A stretch of 64,000 bases of DNA from Hypericum androsaemum (Eukaryota; Streptophyta; Magnoliopsida; Malpighiales; Hypericaceae): contig OZ023192.1 of NCBI GenBank assembly GCA_963995505.1, forward strand, positions 8,663,001-8,727,000. Reading direction: 5' to 3'. The notes below the pieces were generated by a model. It searched no databases, was not told where the DNA came from, and was given only the letters and a program-made list of their open reading frames with translations. Shown here in pieces: positions 22,201 to 34,421 of this stretch. Numbering within the stretch: the first letter of the stretch is position 1; every line of letters begins with the position of its first letter. Both the position numbers and the translations under genes were made by a program.

Positions 22201-23768
22201 TTAAGTATAAATGAATACTTGTTGGTGTAGCCATCATGATGCACTTTCCTATCAAACTGCCACGGCCTTCCTAACAATAGGTGACCAGCTTGCATTGGTA
22301 CAACATCACACAACACTTCATCCTCATAGTTGCCAATGCGGAATGCTACCAATACTTGCTTCATCACTCGTACTTCTCCACTATCATTCAGCCATTGTAG
22401 TTTGTAAGGCTTAGGGTGTTTTCCCGTGAGTAACCCTAACTTCTCCACCATAGTAGTGCTTGCAACATTAGCACAACTTCCTCCATCTATGATGACACTA
22501 CACACCTTGTCTTTGACATAGCACCTTGTGTGAAAAATATTTTCTCTTTGAGCCACATCATTTTCTTCTTTTATTTGCACATTCAATGCTCTTCTAGACA
22601 CAAGAGTAAGCCTCTCAGCAGCTTGGTACTCTTCCTCGGATACGTCCTCCAAAGAAGGCATGCTTTCATGCTCCGAATCCTCTTCTTCAGTTTCAATCTC
22701 TCCACTCTCCTTGATCACCATTGCTTGCTTGTTAGGGCATTGACTTGAGATGTGCCCTCTTCCTTGACACTTAAAGCACTTGATGTCACGGTTCCTAGCT
22801 GGAGTGACTTCCACTTTCCTTTGAGAATTAGCTTGAGAACTCTCGGATTTATGCTCTACTTTGGCTGCTTGTGGCTTGTCAAACTTCTTTTGGTAGTTTG
22901 GCTTCCAAGTAGAATTCGATGTAGCTTTTGTTCTCCCCTCTCCTCTCTTGAGTTGCTTCTCAATTTTCGTTGCCATATGCACCATGTCCTCCAACTCCAC
23001 ATAGTGTTGCAACTCAACTTTGTCTTGAATTTCAGGATTGAGTCCATTCAAGAACCTTGCCATTGTAACTTCTCTATCTTCATCTATATCAGCCCTTATC
23101 ATGGCCATCTCCATCTGTTTGAAATACTCCTCCACACTCAAACTTCCTTGCCTCATTCCTTGTAACTTCTTATACAGCTCTCTATAGTAATGACTTGGAA
23201 CAAATCTCTTCCTCATCACCACTTTCATGTCTTCCCAAGTAGCTATAGGGCGTTCTCTATTTCTCCTCCTGCTAGTCACAAGTTGATCCCACCAAGTTAT
23301 AGCATAATCAGTGAATTCGGTGATGGCAAGTTTTACCTTCTTTTCTTCGGAGCTATTGTGGCAATCAAACACAAACTCAATCTTCTTCTCCCACTCTAAG
23401 TATGCCTCCGGGTCAGAACGACCAGCAAAGGAAGGTATCTTCAGTTTGATACTTCCTATGTTGTCGTCTCTCCTTGGCCTTGCCTCCCTAGGTGGACGGT
23501 TTGTTCTTGCTCTCCTAAGACTCCTTGTAGAGCCTACGCCTTCTTCCGACTCAGAATCAGCTCCGCTTGATTCTCCAATAGGTACTCCTCTCCTACGCCT
23601 TTGGAGTTTGCCTCGCGTTTGGGGGTTGTCACGAGAATTCTCCACGGCATCCACGCGTAGTTGCAAAGGCTCCATCTGAGCTTGCACCATCCGCTCGAGC
23701 TTCCCGGCCAAGGCATCCACTAATAACTTAAGGTCTATGTTTTCCATAGTTTGACCTTCATGCGACAT
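18981..23768 (-). CDS. C1 gag-pol polyprotein (1595 aa)
   Basis: An intact Ty3/gypsy polyprotein, collinear with the B1 product (same length and residue numbering). It has CCHC (331-344), protease DGG (428), RT YFDD (835-838), RNase H, integrase HHCC and DD35E, and GPF. The C-terminus reads into the 3' LTR and differs from the B type: [20 protein letters not shown]. It starts at [10 protein letters not shown]. Subfamily-specific residues include [13 protein letters not shown] and SKNVEDH. The last 74 codons lie in the LTR piece to the right of B1, so B1 interrupted U5 and not the ORF. All catalytic residues are present. Expression would be driven from the right-hand LTR. Confidence 0.96.
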   Translation of the reverse strand: MSHEGQTMENIDLKLLVDALAGKLERMVQAQMEPLQLRVDAVENSRDNPQTRGKLQRRRRGVPIGESSGADSESEEGVGSTRSLRRARTNRPPREARPRRDDNIGSIKLKIPSFAGRSDPEAYLEWEKKIEFVFDCHNSSEEKKVKLAITEFTDYAITWWDQLVTSRRRNRERPIATWEDMKVVMRKRFVPSHYYRELYKKLQGMRQGSLSVEEYFKQMEMAMIRADIDEDREVTMARFLNGLNPEIQDKVELQHYVELEDMVHMATKIEKQLKRGEGRTKATSNSTWKPNYQKKFDKPQAAKVEHKSESSQANSQRKVEVTPARNRDIKCFKCQGRGHISSQCPNKQAMVIKESGEIETEEEDSEHESMPSLEDVSEEEYQAAERLTLVSRRALNVQIKEENDVAQRENIFHTRCYVKDKVCSVIIDGGSCANVASTTMVEKLGLLTGKHPKPYKLQWLNDSGEVRVMKQVLVAFRIGNYEDEVLCDVVPMQAGHLLLGRPWQFDRKVHHDGYTNKYSFILKKRVITLAPLSPSQVCEDQRQLQKESDEQRERDKKKKNERREEAEKKIRKTANGEEKIEKTKEAGKTEIKTAKERKNESWKKSYYVGTSDIKQACFTKKPMILLRYREALLNTNELEPHVPSTVVSLLQDYKDVFPDELPPGLPPIRGIEHQIDFVPGATIPNRPAYRSNPEETKELEKQVNELLEKGYVRESMSPCAVPVLLVPKKDKTWRMCVDCRAVNNITVKYRHPIPRLDDMLDELHGSCMFSKIDLKSGYHQIRMKEGDEWKTAFKTKYGLYEWMVMPFGLSNAPSTFMRLMNHVLRPFIGKFVVVYFDDILIYSKNVEDHLEHLKSVLDALREEQLFANLKKCTFCTDKLVFLGFVVGANGIQVDEEKIRAIREWPSPTSVANVRSFHGLASFYRRFVKDFSSIAAPITEVIKKNVGFTWGEAQEKAFQLLKGKLTNAPLLALPNFSKTFEIECDASGVGIGAVLMQEGRPIAYFSEKLSGATLNYPTYDKELYALVRALETWQHYLWPKEFVIHTDHESLKHLKGQHKLNKRHARWVEFIETFPYVIRYKQGKENVVADALSRRYALISTLDAKLLGFEHIKELYVDDVDFSELFRSTERSAFGKFFRNEGYLFRENKLCVPNCSMRELLIQEAHGGGLMGHFGIAKTLAMLQDHFFWPHMKRDVERVCGRCITCKQAKSKVKPHGLYTPLPIPSEPWIDISMDFVLGLPRTKRGRDSIFVVVDRFSKMAHFIPCHKTDDASNIADLFFREVVRLHGMPRTIISDRDAKFLSYFWKTLWCKLGTKLLFSTTCHPQTDGQTEVVNRTLSTLLRALIKHNIKTWEECLPHVEFAYNRSVHSATQFSPFELVYGFNPLTPLDLSPLPSSEHVNLDGKKKAEFVKQLHEKARMNIEKRTEHYARQANKGRHKVVFEPGDWVWLHMRKERFPVQRRSKLLPRGDGPFQVLERINDNAYKLDLPGEYSVSASFNVADLSPFDVGDDLRTNPFQEEGTDVSKPTDAPTIKLVDSKQVQVPIGPMTRARARKLQSDFNGLMHEVWAQSSAWRTKDVQEAQGRPMHVLEAEWEA

Positions 23769-24387
23769 GTTTGCTGCAAGAAAAATTGGTTAGTAAAAAA
23801 AAATATGGCCTCACAAGCTCACTCCCTTACGTGTATACTCTCAATGTATGGTGCACTCAAGTTCACTCGTGTTTTGCACTCAAATATTTGGCTTTTCTCT
23901 CTAAGGTACTCGCACACTCTTGCCTTTTTCCTCTCGTGATACTTGTATGTTCTTACTAAGGCTAGAACGGCCTTGCTTGAGCTCCACGTTTTAACAAACA
24001 GAATGTTAAAGTTCCTCTTTGGTCTTTCTTTTAGTCTTGCTCGTCCCCTTTCTTGATCAGCTGTTGCGCCTCCTTAGTTTGCTAGCTTCCCTCGGATTTG
24101 CTTCCTCTTTAGCTTGAGACTTCCAATTTAGCTTGCTTCCTCTTTAGCTTGCGGCTTCCTTTTTTCTTTTTCTTTTCTTTCCCTTTTTTTTTTCTTTTCT
24201 TTTTTTTTTTTTCTTTTCTTTCTTTTCTTGCTTCACTCGTTTGTTTTCCTCTCTTTTCTCTCAAACAGCGAGGAGAGAAAACGAACCAACAAGAACAAAA
24301 AAAATAACAAGCAACAAAAACGAACCAACAAGAACAAAAATAACAAGGATAATGAACTAAAGTAACAAGCTAAGCTCTGATACCAAC
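23769..24387 (-). other. C1 untranslated leader
   Basis: About 620 bp with no gene. It holds the PBS, a purine tract on the minus strand (about 24155-24235), copies of an AGCTAAAGAGGAAGC-type motif, and the splice-acceptor-like block: TACTAAC (rc of 23789-23795) and a CAG whose last base is at 23774, just before the ATG. Confidence 0.7.
24374..24385 (-). other. C1 primer-binding site
   Basis: Reverse complement of TGGTATCAGAGC, two bases inside the right-hand LTR. Initiator-Met type. Confidence 0.92.
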
Positions 24388-25192
24388 TGATATGAATCTC
24401 CGCGGAAAAGATTCACAACTCGGACCGTTTGTTACTTTAGAATGGAACAGATCACAACTCACAAGAACTTACACGAACTAAGGCACGAATTTGTACCTCA
24501 ACCCGCTGCAAGGGCTTCTGAACCTTGACCTAAGGTCGTATCACGCCACAAACGGGGATGGAATATCCGCTTGATAAGTGAAGGATAAATTCTAGCCAAG
24601 ACGACTCACCAGCCTAAGCAAGAACAAACGAGTATCAAACTCTCAACTAGCCAATGCTAAGTATTTCCGAATTGTATGTGTACGTTTTATTGCTAGGAGT
24701 CCTCTTTATATAGGCTCCCAAAGTACCAAAATATTCCTAAACAAGCTAACTCCTTAAAAGGAATTCAAAGGCTGGCCAAAACTCTCTTTCCTATTCTAAG
24801 GAGATTCTGGCCGAACTTATGCAACTAAACAAGGAATAATATAAGCAAATAATATCTAATAGAATAGCTACTAGTTGCACGTCCAAAACAAATAGATGCA
24901 TGGCCTAAATAGGCTGATTCTTCTTGATTCTCCATGTGCGCATGCATCTAGAAGCTTTCGTGCATGTCAAGCTTCCCATTCAGCCTCCAAAACGTGCATG
25001 GGCCTCCCTTGGGCTTCTTGGACGTCCTTGGTCCTCCACGCACTTGATTGAGCCCAAACTTCATGCATTAGTCCATTGAAATCAGATTGCAACTTCCTAG
25101 CTCTTGCTCTTGTCATTGGCCCAATTGGAACTTGAACTTGCTTCGAGTCTACAAGCTTGATAGTTGGTGCATCCGTAGGCTTGCTCACATCA
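24388..25192 (-). repeat. C1 5' LTR
   Basis: 805 bp, TGATATGAATC to GCTCACATCA on the top strand. The minus-strand TATA box TATATAAA is at 24705-24712 and AATAAA at 24686-24691. It is followed by the TSD GATTA and the 10-bp repeat. Confidence 0.95.
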
Positions 25193-25800
25193 GATTAGGC
25201 AAGGAAAAGACAAGATTAGGAAATAAAATGCAAGATGAGGCAAGAAAAGGCAAGCAAAAGGGAAGGAAAAGGCGAGAAAAGGCATGAAAAGGTAAGGAAA
25301 AGGCAAGAAAAGGAAAGAAAGGGAAAGAAAAGGCAAGAAAAATGTAAGAAAATGAAAGAAAAGGAAAGAAAAGGCAAGGAAAAGAAAAGAAAAGGAAGGA
25401 AAAGGCAAGGAAAAGGCAAGATAAGGTAAGACAAGGCAAGATAAGGCAAGAAAAGTTAAGAAAAGGCAAGAAAAAGGCAAGAAAAGGAAGGAAAGGGAAA
25501 GAAAAGGCAAGAAAAGGAAAGAAAGGGCAAGAAAAGGCAAGAAAAGGCAAGATAAGGTAAGAAAAGGCAATAAAATGTAAGAAAAGGAAAGAAAATGCAA
25601 GGAAAAGAAAAGAAAAGGAAAGAAAAGGCAAGGAAAAGGCAAGATAAGGTAAGACAAGGCAAGAAAAGGCAAGAAAAGTTAAGAAAAGGCAACAAAAAGC
25701 AAGTTAAAGCAAGAAATGGCAAGGAAAAGGCTAGATATGGAAAGAAAAGGAATGATAAGGCAAGGAAAGACAAGGAAAAGGCAAGATAAGGCAAGCAAAG
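25193..25800. repeat. 10-bp tandem repeat block 5
   Basis: About 600 bp of AAGGCAAGAA-type repeat between C1 and C2. It starts with the C1 TSD (GATTA) and ends with the C2 TSD (CAAAG, 25796-25800). It continues block 4 across C1 and runs into block 6 across C2. No gene is present. Confidence 0.95.
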
Positions 25801-26605
25801 TGATATGAATCTCCACGGAAAAGATTCACAACTCGGACCGTTTGTTACTTTAGAATGGAACAGATCACAACTCACAAGAACTTACACGAACTAAGGCACG
25901 AATTTGTACCTCAACCCGCTGCAAGGGCTTCTGAACCTTGACCTAAGGTCGTATCACGCCACAAGCGGGGATGGAATATCCGCTTGATAAGTGAAGGATA
26001 AATTCTAGCCAAGATGACTCACCAGCCTAAGCAAGAACAAACGAGTATCAAACTCTCAACTAGCCAATGCTAAGTATTTCCGAATTGTGTGTGTCCGTTT
26101 TATTGCTAGGAGTCCTCTTTATATAGGCTCCCAAAGTACCAAAATATTCCTAAACAAGCTAACTCCTTAAAAGGAATTCAAAGGCTGGCCAAAACTCTCT
26201 TTCCTATTCTAAGGAGATTCTGGCCGAACTTATGCAACTAAACAAGGAATAATATAAGCAAATAATATCTAATAGAATAGCTACTAGTTGCACGTCCAAA
26301 ACAATTAGATGCATGGCCTAAATAGGCTGATTCTTCTTGATTCTCCATGTGCCCATGCATCTAGAAGCTTTCGTGCATGTCAAGCTTCCCATTCAGCCTC
26401 CAAAACGTGCATGGGCCTCCCTTGGGTTTCTTGGACGTCCTTGGTCCTCCACGAACTTGCTTGAGCCCAAACTTCATGCATTAGTCCATTGAAATCAGAT
26501 TGCAACTTCCTAGCTCTTGCTCTTGTCATTGGCCCAATTGGAACTCGAACTTGCTTCGAGTCTACAAGCTTGATAGTTGGTGCATCCGTAGGCTTGCTCA
26601 CATCA
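25801..26605 (-). repeat. C2 3' LTR
   Basis: 805 bp, containing the C-terminal end of gag-pol (26380 to about 26603). The ends are the perfect short inverted TGAT/ATCA. Confidence 0.95.
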
Positions 26606-29600
26606 GTCCCCTCCTCTTGAAAAGGATTTGTCCTCAAATCATCACCTACATCAAACGGACTCAAGTCAGCCACATTAAACGAAGCACTTACACTATACTC
26701 ACCCGGAAGGTCTAGCTTGTAGGCATTATCATTAATGCGTTCTAGCACTTGGAATGGACCATCTCCCCGTGGTAGCAACTTTGAACGTCTTTGGACAGGA
26801 AAACGCTCCTTCCTCATATGTAGCCAAACCCAATCGCCCGGCTCAAAGACAACCTTGTGCCTTCCTTTGTTTGCTTGCCTTGCATAGTGCTCCGTGCGCT
26901 TCTCGATGTTCATTCTAGCTTTCTCGTGTAACTGCTTGACAAATTCAGCTTTCTTCTTTCCATCTAAGTTAACATGCTCACTCGAAGGTAGAGGTGATAA
27001 ATCCAATGGAGTCAAAGGATTAAATCCATAAACAAGCTCAAATGGTGAGAATTGAGTAGCAGAATGGATAGAACGATTATAAGCAAACTCAACATGAGGC
27101 AAACATTCTTCCCAAGTTTTAATGTTATGCTTAATGAGTGCTCTCAAAAGTGTAGACAAAGTCCTATTTACTACTTCAGTTTGACCATCAGTTTGAGGAT
27201 GACAAGTAGTAGAAAACAACAACTTAGTACCTAACTTGCACCACAAGGTTTTCCAAAAGTAACTTAGGAACTTAGCATCTCTATCAGAGATAATTGTCCT
27301 AGGCATGCCATGTAACCTAACAACCTCTCTAAAGAACAAATCAGCAATGTTTGAAGCATCATCAGTCTTATGACATGGAATGAAATGTGCCATCTTAGAA
27401 AACCTATCCACTACCACAAAAATTGAATCTCTTCCACGCTTAGTCCTAGGTAGGCCTAACACAAAATCCATAGAGATATCAATCCAGGGCTCACTAGGTA
27501 TAGGTAGTGGGGTGTACAAACCATGGGGTTTTACCTTTGACTTGGCTTGCTTGCAAGTGATGCAACGACCACAAACTCTCTCAACGTCTCTCTTCATGTG
27601 TGGCCAAAAGAAATGATCTTGTAGCATTGCCAAGGTCTTTGCAATTCCAAAATGCCCCATTAAGCCACCTCCATGTGCCTCCTGAATTAGTAATTCTCGC
27701 ATCGAACAATTAGGCACACAAAGTTTGTTTTCACGAAATAGGTAACCTTCATTACGAAAGAACTTACCAAATGCACTTCTTTCAGTTGATCTAAACAACT
27801 CGCCAAAATCAACATCATCAACATACATCTCCTTAATGTGTTCAAAGCCAAGTAGTTTAGCATCAAGAGTTGAGATCAAGGCGTACCTTCGTGATAGTGC
27901 ATCAGCCACTACATTTTCCTTACCTTGCTTGTAGCGAATGACATAAGGAAATGTCTCAATGAATTCCACCCATCGTGCATGCCTCTTGTTCAGCTTGTGT
28001 TGCCCCTTTAAGTGCTTGAGTGACTCATGATCAGTGTGAATCACGAACTCCTTGGGCCACAAATAATGCTGCCATGTCTCCAATGCTCGAACTAGTGCGT
28101 ACAACTCCTTGTCATAGGTCGGGTAATTCAAGGTTGCACCACTTAGTTTCTCACTAAAGTATGCAATAGGTCTTCCTTCTTGCATAAGGACAGCTCCAAT
28201 TCCTACACCAGAAGCATCACACTCTATTTCAAAAGTCTTAGAGAAATTAGGTAAAGCTAACAAGGGTGCATTAGTCAACTTCCCTTTCAGTAGTTGGAAA
28301 GCCTTCTCTTGAGCTTCTCCCCAAGTAAAGCCCACGTTCTTCTTGATGACTTCAGTTATGGGTGCGGCTATGCTACTAAAGTCCTTCACAAATCTCCTAT
28401 AAAAACTAGCTAGTCCATGAAAGCTCCTAACATTAGCAACACTTGTAGGGCTTGGCCATTCACGGATAGCTCGGATCTTTTCTTCATCAACCTGTATTCC
28501 GTTAGCTCCAACAACAAAACCCAAGAATACAAGCTTATCCGTACAAAAGGTGCACTTCTTCAAGTTAGCAAACAATTGTTCTTCTCTAAGTGCATCTAAG
28601 ACAGATTTCAAATGTTCTAGATGATCCTCCATGCTCTTGCTATAAATGAGTATATCATCAAAGTAAACAACTACAAATTTACCAATGAATGGACGTAGAA
28701 CATGATTCATGAGTCGCATAAACGTGCTAGGTGCGTTGGACAAACCAAATGGCATGACCATCCACTCATACAACCCATACTTAGTTTTGAAAGCAGTCTT
28801 CCACTCATCTCCTTCTTTCATCCTAATTTGATGATAACCACTCTTCAAATCAATCTTAGAAAACATGCAAGAACCATGCAACTCATCTAACATGTCATCT
28901 AAACGAGGGATAGGGTGACGATATTTTACCGTTATGTTGTTGACTGCTCGGCAATCAACACACATTCTCCATGTTTTATCCTTCTTGGGCACAAGTAGGA
29001 CTGGAACAGCACATGGACTCATGCTCTCTCTTACGTACCCTTTCTCCAACAGCTCGTTGACTTGCTTCTCAAGCTCCTTTGTCTCTTCAGGATTGCTTCT
29101 ATATGCGGGACGGTTAGGTATGGTAGCTCCCGGGACAAAGTCTATTTGATGTTCAATCCCACGAATAGGTGGCAAACCAGGTGGTAGCTCGTCGGGAAAG
29201 ACATCCTTGTAATCCTGCAAAAGAGACACAACCGTACTAGGTACATGTGGTTCAAGCTCGTTAGTGTTTAAAAGCGCCTCTCTATACCGAAGTAAGATCA
29301 TAGGCTTCTTTTCAAAGCATGCTTGCTTAATATCATTTGTTCCCACATAGTAACTCTTTCTCCAACTCTCGGTTTTTCTCTCTTTGGCCGTTTTAATTTC
29401 TGTTTTTCCGGCTTCTTTTGTTTTCTCAATCTTTTCCTCTCCATTGGCCGTTTTTCTTATCTTTTTTTCGGCTTCTTCTCTCCTCTCATTCTTTTTCTTC
29501 TTGTCACGCTCTCTTTGCTCATCACTTTCTTTTTGCAACTGACGTTGATCTTCACAAACTTGTGATGGTGACAAGGGTGCCAAGGTGATTACTCTCTTCT

Positions 29601-31167
29601 TAAGTATAAGTGAATACTTGTTGGTGTAGCCATCATGATGCACTTTCCTATCAAACTGCCACGGCCTTCCTAACAATAGGTGACCAGCTTGCATTGGTAC
29701 AACATCACACAACACTTCATCCTCATAGTTGCCAATGCGGAATGCTACCAATACTTGCTTCATCACTCGTACTTCTCCACTATCATTCAGCCATTGTAGT
29801 TTGTAAGGCTTAGGGTGTTTTCCCGTGAGTAACCCTAACTTCTCCACCATAGTAGTGCTTGCAACATTAGCACAACTTCCTCCATCTATGATGACACTAC
29901 ACACCTTGTCTTTGACATAGCACCTTGTGTGAAAAATATTTTCTCTTTGAGCCACATCATTTTCTTCTTTTACTTGCACATTCAATGCTCTTCTAGACAC
30001 AAGAGTAAGCCTCTCAGCAGCTTGGTACTCTTCCTCGGATACGTCCTCCAAAGAAGGCATGCTTTCATGCTCCGAATCCTCTTCTTCAGTTTCAATCTCT
30101 CCACTCTCCTTGATCACCATTGCTTGCTTGTTAGGGCATTGACTTGAGATGTGCCCTCTTCCTTGACACTTAAAGCACTTGATGTCACGGTTCCTAGCTG
30201 GAGTGACTTCCACTTTCCTTTGAGAATTAGCTTGAGAACTCTCGGATTTATGCTCTACTTTGGCTGCTTGTGGCTTGTCAAACTTCTTTTGGTAGTTTGG
30301 CTTCCAAGTAGAATTCGATGTAGCTTTTGTTCTCCCCTCTCCTCTCTTGAGTTGCTTCTCAATTTTCGTTGCCATATGCACCATGTCCTCCAACTCCACA
30401 TAGTGTTGCAACTCAACTTTGTCTTGAATTTCAGGATTGAGTCCATTCAAGAACCTTGCCATTGTAACTTCTCTATCTTCATCTATATCAGCTCTTATCA
30501 TGGCCATCTCCATCTGTTTGAAATACTCCTCCACACTCAAACTTCCTTGCCTCATTCCTTGTAACTTCTTATACAGCTCTCTATAGTAATGACTTGGAAC
30601 AAATCTCTTCCTCATCACCACTTTCATGTCTTCCCAAGTAGCTATAGGGCATTCTCTATTTCTCCTCCTGCTAGTCACAAGTTGATCCCACCAAGTTATA
30701 GCATAATCAGTGAATTCGGTGATGGCAAGTTTTACCTTCTTTTCTTCGGAGCTATTGTGGCAATCAAACACAAACTCAATCTTCTTCTCCCACTCTAAGT
30801 ATGCCTCCGGGTCAGAACGACCAGCAAAGGAAGGTATCTTCAGTTTGATACTTCCTATGTTGTCGTCTCTCCTTGGCCTTGCCTCCCTAGGTGGACGGTT
30901 TGTTCTTGCTCTCCTAAGACTCCTTGTAGAGCCTACGCCTTCTTCCGACTCAGAATCAGCTCCGCTCGATTCTCCAATAGGTACTCCTCTCCTACGCCTT
31001 TGGAGTTCGCCTCGCGTTTGGGGGTTGTCACGAGAATTCTCCACGGCATCCACGCGTAGTTGCAAAGGCTCCATCTGAGCTTGCACCATCCGCTCGAGCT
31101 TCCCGGCCAAGGCATCCACTAATAACTTAAGGTCTATGTTTTCCATAGTTTGACCTTCATGCGACAT
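26380..31167 (-). CDS. C2 gag-pol polyprotein (1595 aa)
   Basis: An intact Ty3/gypsy polyprotein, same domain order and numbering as B1 and C1: Gag, CCHC knuckle, DGG protease, YFDD RT, RNase H, HHCC/DD35E integrase, GPF, and LTR-encoded basic tail (here [17 protein letters not shown]). Copy-specific changes are a Cys in place of Arg in the Gag segment [25 protein letters not shown] in the linker, and SKSMEDH after the RT active site. None affects a recognised catalytic residue. The tail [14 protein letters not shown] is shared with C3 and C4 and differs slightly from C1. Confidence 0.96.
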   Translation of the reverse strand: MSHEGQTMENIDLKLLVDALAGKLERMVQAQMEPLQLRVDAVENSRDNPQTRGELQRRRRGVPIGESSGADSESEEGVGSTRSLRRARTNRPPREARPRRDDNIGSIKLKIPSFAGRSDPEAYLEWEKKIEFVFDCHNSSEEKKVKLAITEFTDYAITWWDQLVTSRRRNRECPIATWEDMKVVMRKRFVPSHYYRELYKKLQGMRQGSLSVEEYFKQMEMAMIRADIDEDREVTMARFLNGLNPEIQDKVELQHYVELEDMVHMATKIEKQLKRGEGRTKATSNSTWKPNYQKKFDKPQAAKVEHKSESSQANSQRKVEVTPARNRDIKCFKCQGRGHISSQCPNKQAMVIKESGEIETEEEDSEHESMPSLEDVSEEEYQAAERLTLVSRRALNVQVKEENDVAQRENIFHTRCYVKDKVCSVIIDGGSCANVASTTMVEKLGLLTGKHPKPYKLQWLNDSGEVRVMKQVLVAFRIGNYEDEVLCDVVPMQAGHLLLGRPWQFDRKVHHDGYTNKYSLILKKRVITLAPLSPSQVCEDQRQLQKESDEQRERDKKKKNERREEAEKKIRKTANGEEKIEKTKEAGKTEIKTAKERKTESWRKSYYVGTNDIKQACFEKKPMILLRYREALLNTNELEPHVPSTVVSLLQDYKDVFPDELPPGLPPIRGIEHQIDFVPGATIPNRPAYRSNPEETKELEKQVNELLEKGYVRESMSPCAVPVLLVPKKDKTWRMCVDCRAVNNITVKYRHPIPRLDDMLDELHGSCMFSKIDLKSGYHQIRMKEGDEWKTAFKTKYGLYEWMVMPFGLSNAPSTFMRLMNHVLRPFIGKFVVVYFDDILIYSKSMEDHLEHLKSVLDALREEQLFANLKKCTFCTDKLVFLGFVVGANGIQVDEEKIRAIREWPSPTSVANVRSFHGLASFYRRFVKDFSSIAAPITEVIKKNVGFTWGEAQEKAFQLLKGKLTNAPLLALPNFSKTFEIECDASGVGIGAVLMQEGRPIAYFSEKLSGATLNYPTYDKELYALVRALETWQHYLWPKEFVIHTDHESLKHLKGQHKLNKRHARWVEFIETFPYVIRYKQGKENVVADALSRRYALISTLDAKLLGFEHIKEMYVDDVDFGELFRSTERSAFGKFFRNEGYLFRENKLCVPNCSMRELLIQEAHGGGLMGHFGIAKTLAMLQDHFFWPHMKRDVERVCGRCITCKQAKSKVKPHGLYTPLPIPSEPWIDISMDFVLGLPRTKRGRDSIFVVVDRFSKMAHFIPCHKTDDASNIADLFFREVVRLHGMPRTIISDRDAKFLSYFWKTLWCKLGTKLLFSTTCHPQTDGQTEVVNRTLSTLLRALIKHNIKTWEECLPHVEFAYNRSIHSATQFSPFELVYGFNPLTPLDLSPLPSSEHVNLDGKKKAEFVKQLHEKARMNIEKRTEHYARQANKGRHKVVFEPGDWVWLHMRKERFPVQRRSKLLPRGDGPFQVLERINDNAYKLDLPGEYSVSASFNVADLSPFDVGDDLRTNPFQEEGTDVSKPTDAPTIKLVDSKQVRVPIGPMTRARARKLQSDFNGLMHEVWAQASSWRTKDVQETQGRPMHVLEAEWEA

Positions 31168-31793
31168 GTTTGCTGCAAGAAAAATTGGTTAGTAAAAAAA
31201 ATATGGCCTCACAAGCTCACTCCCTTACGTGTATACTCTCAATGTATGGTGCACTCAAGTTCACTCGTGTTTTGCACTCAAATATTTGGCTTTTCTCTCT
31301 AAGGTACTCGCACACTCTTGCCTTTTTCCTCTCGTGATACTTGTATGTTCTTACTAAGGCTAGAACGGCCTTGCTTGAGCTCCACGCTTTAACAAACAGA
31401 ATGTTAAAGTTCCTCTTTGGTCTTTCTTTTAGTCTTGCTCGTCCCCTTTCTTGATCAGCTGTTGCGCCTCCTTAGTTTGCTAGCTTCCCTCGGATTTGCT
31501 TCCTCTTTAGCTTGAGACTTCCAATTTAGCTTGCTTCCTCTTTAGCTTGCGGCTTCCTTTTTTTCTTTTTCTTTTCTTTCCTTTTTTTTTCTTTTTTTTT
31601 CTTTTTTTTTTCTTTCTTTTCTTTTCTTTCTTTTCTTGCTTCACTCGTTTGTTTTCCTCTCTTTTCTCTCAAACAGCGAGGAGAGAAAACGAACCAACAA
31701 GAAAAAAAAAATAACAAGCAACAAAACGAACCAACAAGAACAAAAATAACAAGGATAATGAACTAAAGTAACAAGCTAAGCTCTGATACCAAC
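31168..31793 (-). other. C2 untranslated leader
   Basis: About 625 bp without a gene. The layout is as in the C1 leader: PBS, minus-strand purine tract (about 31555-31640), AAAAAGGCAAGAG motif, and TACTAAC/T-tract/CAG before the gag ATG. Confidence 0.7.
31780..31791 (-). other. C2 primer-binding site
   Basis: Reverse complement of TGGTATCAGAGC, two bases inside the 5' LTR. Confidence 0.92.
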
Positions 31794-32598
31794 TGATATG
31801 AATCTCCACGGAAAAGATTCACAACTCGGACCGTTTGTTACTTTAGAATGGAACAGATCACAACTCACAAGAACTTACACGAACTAAGGCACGAATTTGT
31901 ACCTCAACCCGCTGCAAGGGCTTCTGAACCTTGACCTAAGGTCGTATCACGCCACAAGCGGGGATGGAATATCCGCTTGATAAGTGAAGGATAAATTCTA
32001 GCCAAGACGACTCACCAGCCTAAGCAAGAACAAACGAGTATCAAACTCTCAACTAGCCAATGCTAAGTATTTCCGAATTGTGTGTGTCCGTTTTATTGCT
32101 AGGAGTCCTCTTTATATAGGCTCCCAAAGTACCAAAATATTCCTAAACAAGCTAACTCCTTAAAAGGAATTCAAAGGCTGGCCAAAACTCTCTTTCCTAT
32201 TCTAAGGAGATTCTGGCCGAACTTATGCAACTAAACAAGGAATAATATAAGCAAATAATATCTAATAGAATAGCTACTAGTTGCACGTCCAAAACAATTA
32301 GATGCATGGCCTAAATAGGCTGATTCTTCTTGATTCTCCATGTGCCCATGCATCTAGAAGCTTTCGTGCATGTCAAGCTTCCCATTCAGCCTCCAAAACG
32401 TGCATGGGCCTCCCTTGGGTTTCTTGGACGTCCTTGGTCCTCCACGAACTTGCTTGAGCCCAAACTTCATGCATTAGTCCATTGAAATCAGATTGCAACT
32501 TCCTAGCTCTTGCTCTTGTCATTGGCCCAATTGGAACTCGAACTTGCTTCGAGTCTACAAGCTTGATAGTTGGTGCATCCGTAGGCTTGCTCACATCA
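31794..32598 (-). repeat. C2 5' LTR
   Basis: 805 bp, followed by the TSD CAAAG and block 6 of the 10-bp repeat. It contains the rc TATATAAA/AATAAA pair typical of the family. Confidence 0.95.
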
Positions 32599-34421
32599 CA
32601 AAGGCAAGAAATCAAAAGAACAGCAAGGAACAGGCAAGATAAGGCAGCTAAAGGCAAGGAAAAGGCAAGATAAGGAAAGAAAAGGCATGATAAGACAAGG
32701 AAAAATAAGAAAAGGTAAGATAAGGTAAGAAAAGGCAAGAAAAGGCAAGGGAAGTCAAGATAAGGCAAGAAAAGCCAAGGGAAAGGCAAGAAAAGGCAAC
32801 GAAATGGCAAGAGAAGGAAAGAAAAGGCATGATAAGGTAAAAAAGGCAAGAAATGGCAAGGAAAAGGAAAGAAAAGGAAATAAAAGACAAGAAAAGGCAA
32901 AATAAGGCAAGATAAGGAAATAAAAGAAAAGAAAAGGCAAAATAAGGCAAGATAAGGAAAGAAAGTGCAAGAAAAGGTAAGAAAAAGCAAGGAAAAGACA
33001 AGATAGGGAAAGAAAAGGCAAGAAAAGGCAAGGAAAAGGCAAGGAAAAGGACAGATAAGAAAAGAAAAGGCAAAATATGGCGAGAAAAGGCAAGATAAGG
33101 GAAGATAAGGCAAGAAAAGGAAAAAAAGGCAAGAAAAGTAAAGGAAAGGTAAGAAAAGACAAGAGAAGGCAATATAAGGCAAGAAAAGGCATGAAAATGT
33201 AAAAAATGGCAATTAAAAGGCAAGAAAAGGAAAGGAAAAGGAATGAAAAGACAAGAAAAGGCAAGATAAGGCAAGATAAGGAAAGAAAGTGCAAGAAAAT
33301 GCAAGAAAAAGGCAAGGAAAAGGCAAGTTAAGGAAAGAAAAGGCAAGATAAGGGAAGAAAAGGCAAGATAAGGCAAGAAAAGACAAGATAAGGCATGATA
33401 AGGCATGATAAGGCAAGAAAAGGCAAGGAAAAGGCAAGATAAGGAATGAAAATAAAATAAAAGGTAAGATAAGGCAAGAATAGGCAAGAAAAGGCAAGAA
33501 AAGTCAAGGAATAGACAAGATAAGGAAAGAAAAGGCAAGATAAGGCAAGAAAAGGTGAGAAAAGGTAAGATATGGCGAGAAAAGTCAAGAAAAGGCAAGA
33601 AAATGATAGAAAAAACAAGTGATGGCAAGAGAAGGCAAAGAAAAAGCAAGATCAGGAAAGAAAAGGAATGATAAGTTAAGAAAAGATAAGAAAAAGGCAA
33701 AAAAGTACAAGAACAGCAAGGAAAAGGCAAGAAAAGGCACGAAAAGGCAAGTAAGGCCAGGGAAAATGCAAGATAAGGAAGGAAAAGGGAAGATAAGCAA
33801 GAAAAGTCTAGAAAAGGCAAGATAAGGTAAGAAAAGTTAAGAAAAGGCAAGATAAGGCAAGAAAAGGCAAGAAAAGGCACGGAAAAGGCAAGAAAAGGCA
33901 AGTAAAAGGCAAGAAAATAAAATAAAAGGTAAGATAAGGCAAGAATAGGAAAGAAAAGGCAAGAAAAGGCAAGAAAATAAAATAAAAGGTAAGATAAGGC
34001 AAGAATAGGAAAGAAAAGGCAAGAAAAGGCTAGAAAAATCAAGGAAAAGGTAGGATAAGGAAAGAAAAGGCAAGATAAGGCAAGAAAAGGCGAGAGAAGG
34101 AAAGATAAGGTAAGATAAGGCAAGAAAGAGTAAGAAATGGTAAGAAAATGCAAGAAAAAAGCAAGAAAAGGCAACAAAATGTAATAAAAGGAAAGGAAAG
34201 ACAAGATAAGGAATGAAAAGGAAAGGAATGGACAAGATAAGGAAAGAAAAGGGAAGACAAGGCAAGACAAGGTAAGATAAGGCAAGAAAAGGCAAGAAAA
34301 GGCAAGATAAGGCAAGAAAAGGCAATAAAATGACAGAAAATATAAGGAAAAGACAAGGTAAGGCTAGAAAAGATAAGAAAAGCCAAGAAAAGGCAAGGAA
34401 AAGGCTAGATAAGAAAAGAAA
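32599..34421. repeat. 10-bp tandem repeat block 6
   Basis: The longest block (1.8 kb) of AAGGCAAGAA-type units. It holds higher-order structure: an exact 60-bp duplication (33905-34024), and a 267-bp segment (33540-33806) that is the reverse complement of the end of block 2. That segment continues uninterrupted where the family-A LTR starts in block 2, so it represents the unoccupied site. The 555-codon minus-strand ORF across this block is a by-product of the period and not a gene. Confidence 0.95.
33905..34024. repeat. 60-bp tandem duplication in block 6
   Basis: Two adjacent 60-bp copies containing AAAATAAAATAAAAGG are identical. A third, partial relative lies at about 33446-33495. Sixty bp equals six basic units, a small higher-order repeat. 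Confidence 0.85.

Larger units (their letters stand above)
11564..25192 (-). mobile_element. Element C1: full-length Ty3/gypsy element, split by B1
   Basis: A minus-strand element with TSD GATTA (11559-11563 and 25193-25197), inserted in the 10-bp repeat. Its 3' LTR lies on the left and is cut at 11675/18515 by element B1. Without B1 it is about 6.8 kb, with an uninterrupted 1595-codon polyprotein. The two LTRs match except for a small difference near the outer end (CTCTGGG at 11574 on the left against CTCCGCGG on the right), so insertion was recent. Confidence 0.95.
25801..32598 (-). mobile_element. Element C2: intact Ty3/gypsy LTR retrotransposon
   Basis: 6798 bp, TSD CAAAG (25796-25800 and 32599-32603), inserted in the 10-bp repeat. 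It has 805-bp LTRs with one difference noticed (T at 26015 against C at 32008), PBS, leader and an intact 1595-codon ORF. Very recent insertion. Confidence 0.97.

Noticed and set aside
32648..34315. A 555-codon minus-strand ORF and many similar hydrophobic ORFs (Phe/Leu/Ser/Pro/Cys) in all array blocks
   Set aside because: A 10-bp unit read in triplets gives a 10-residue repeat (FSCLFLPFLA) that has no stop in any frame, so long ORFs arise automatically. All frames of the strand are open, starts are arbitrary, and no domain is present. It is not a membrane-protein family.
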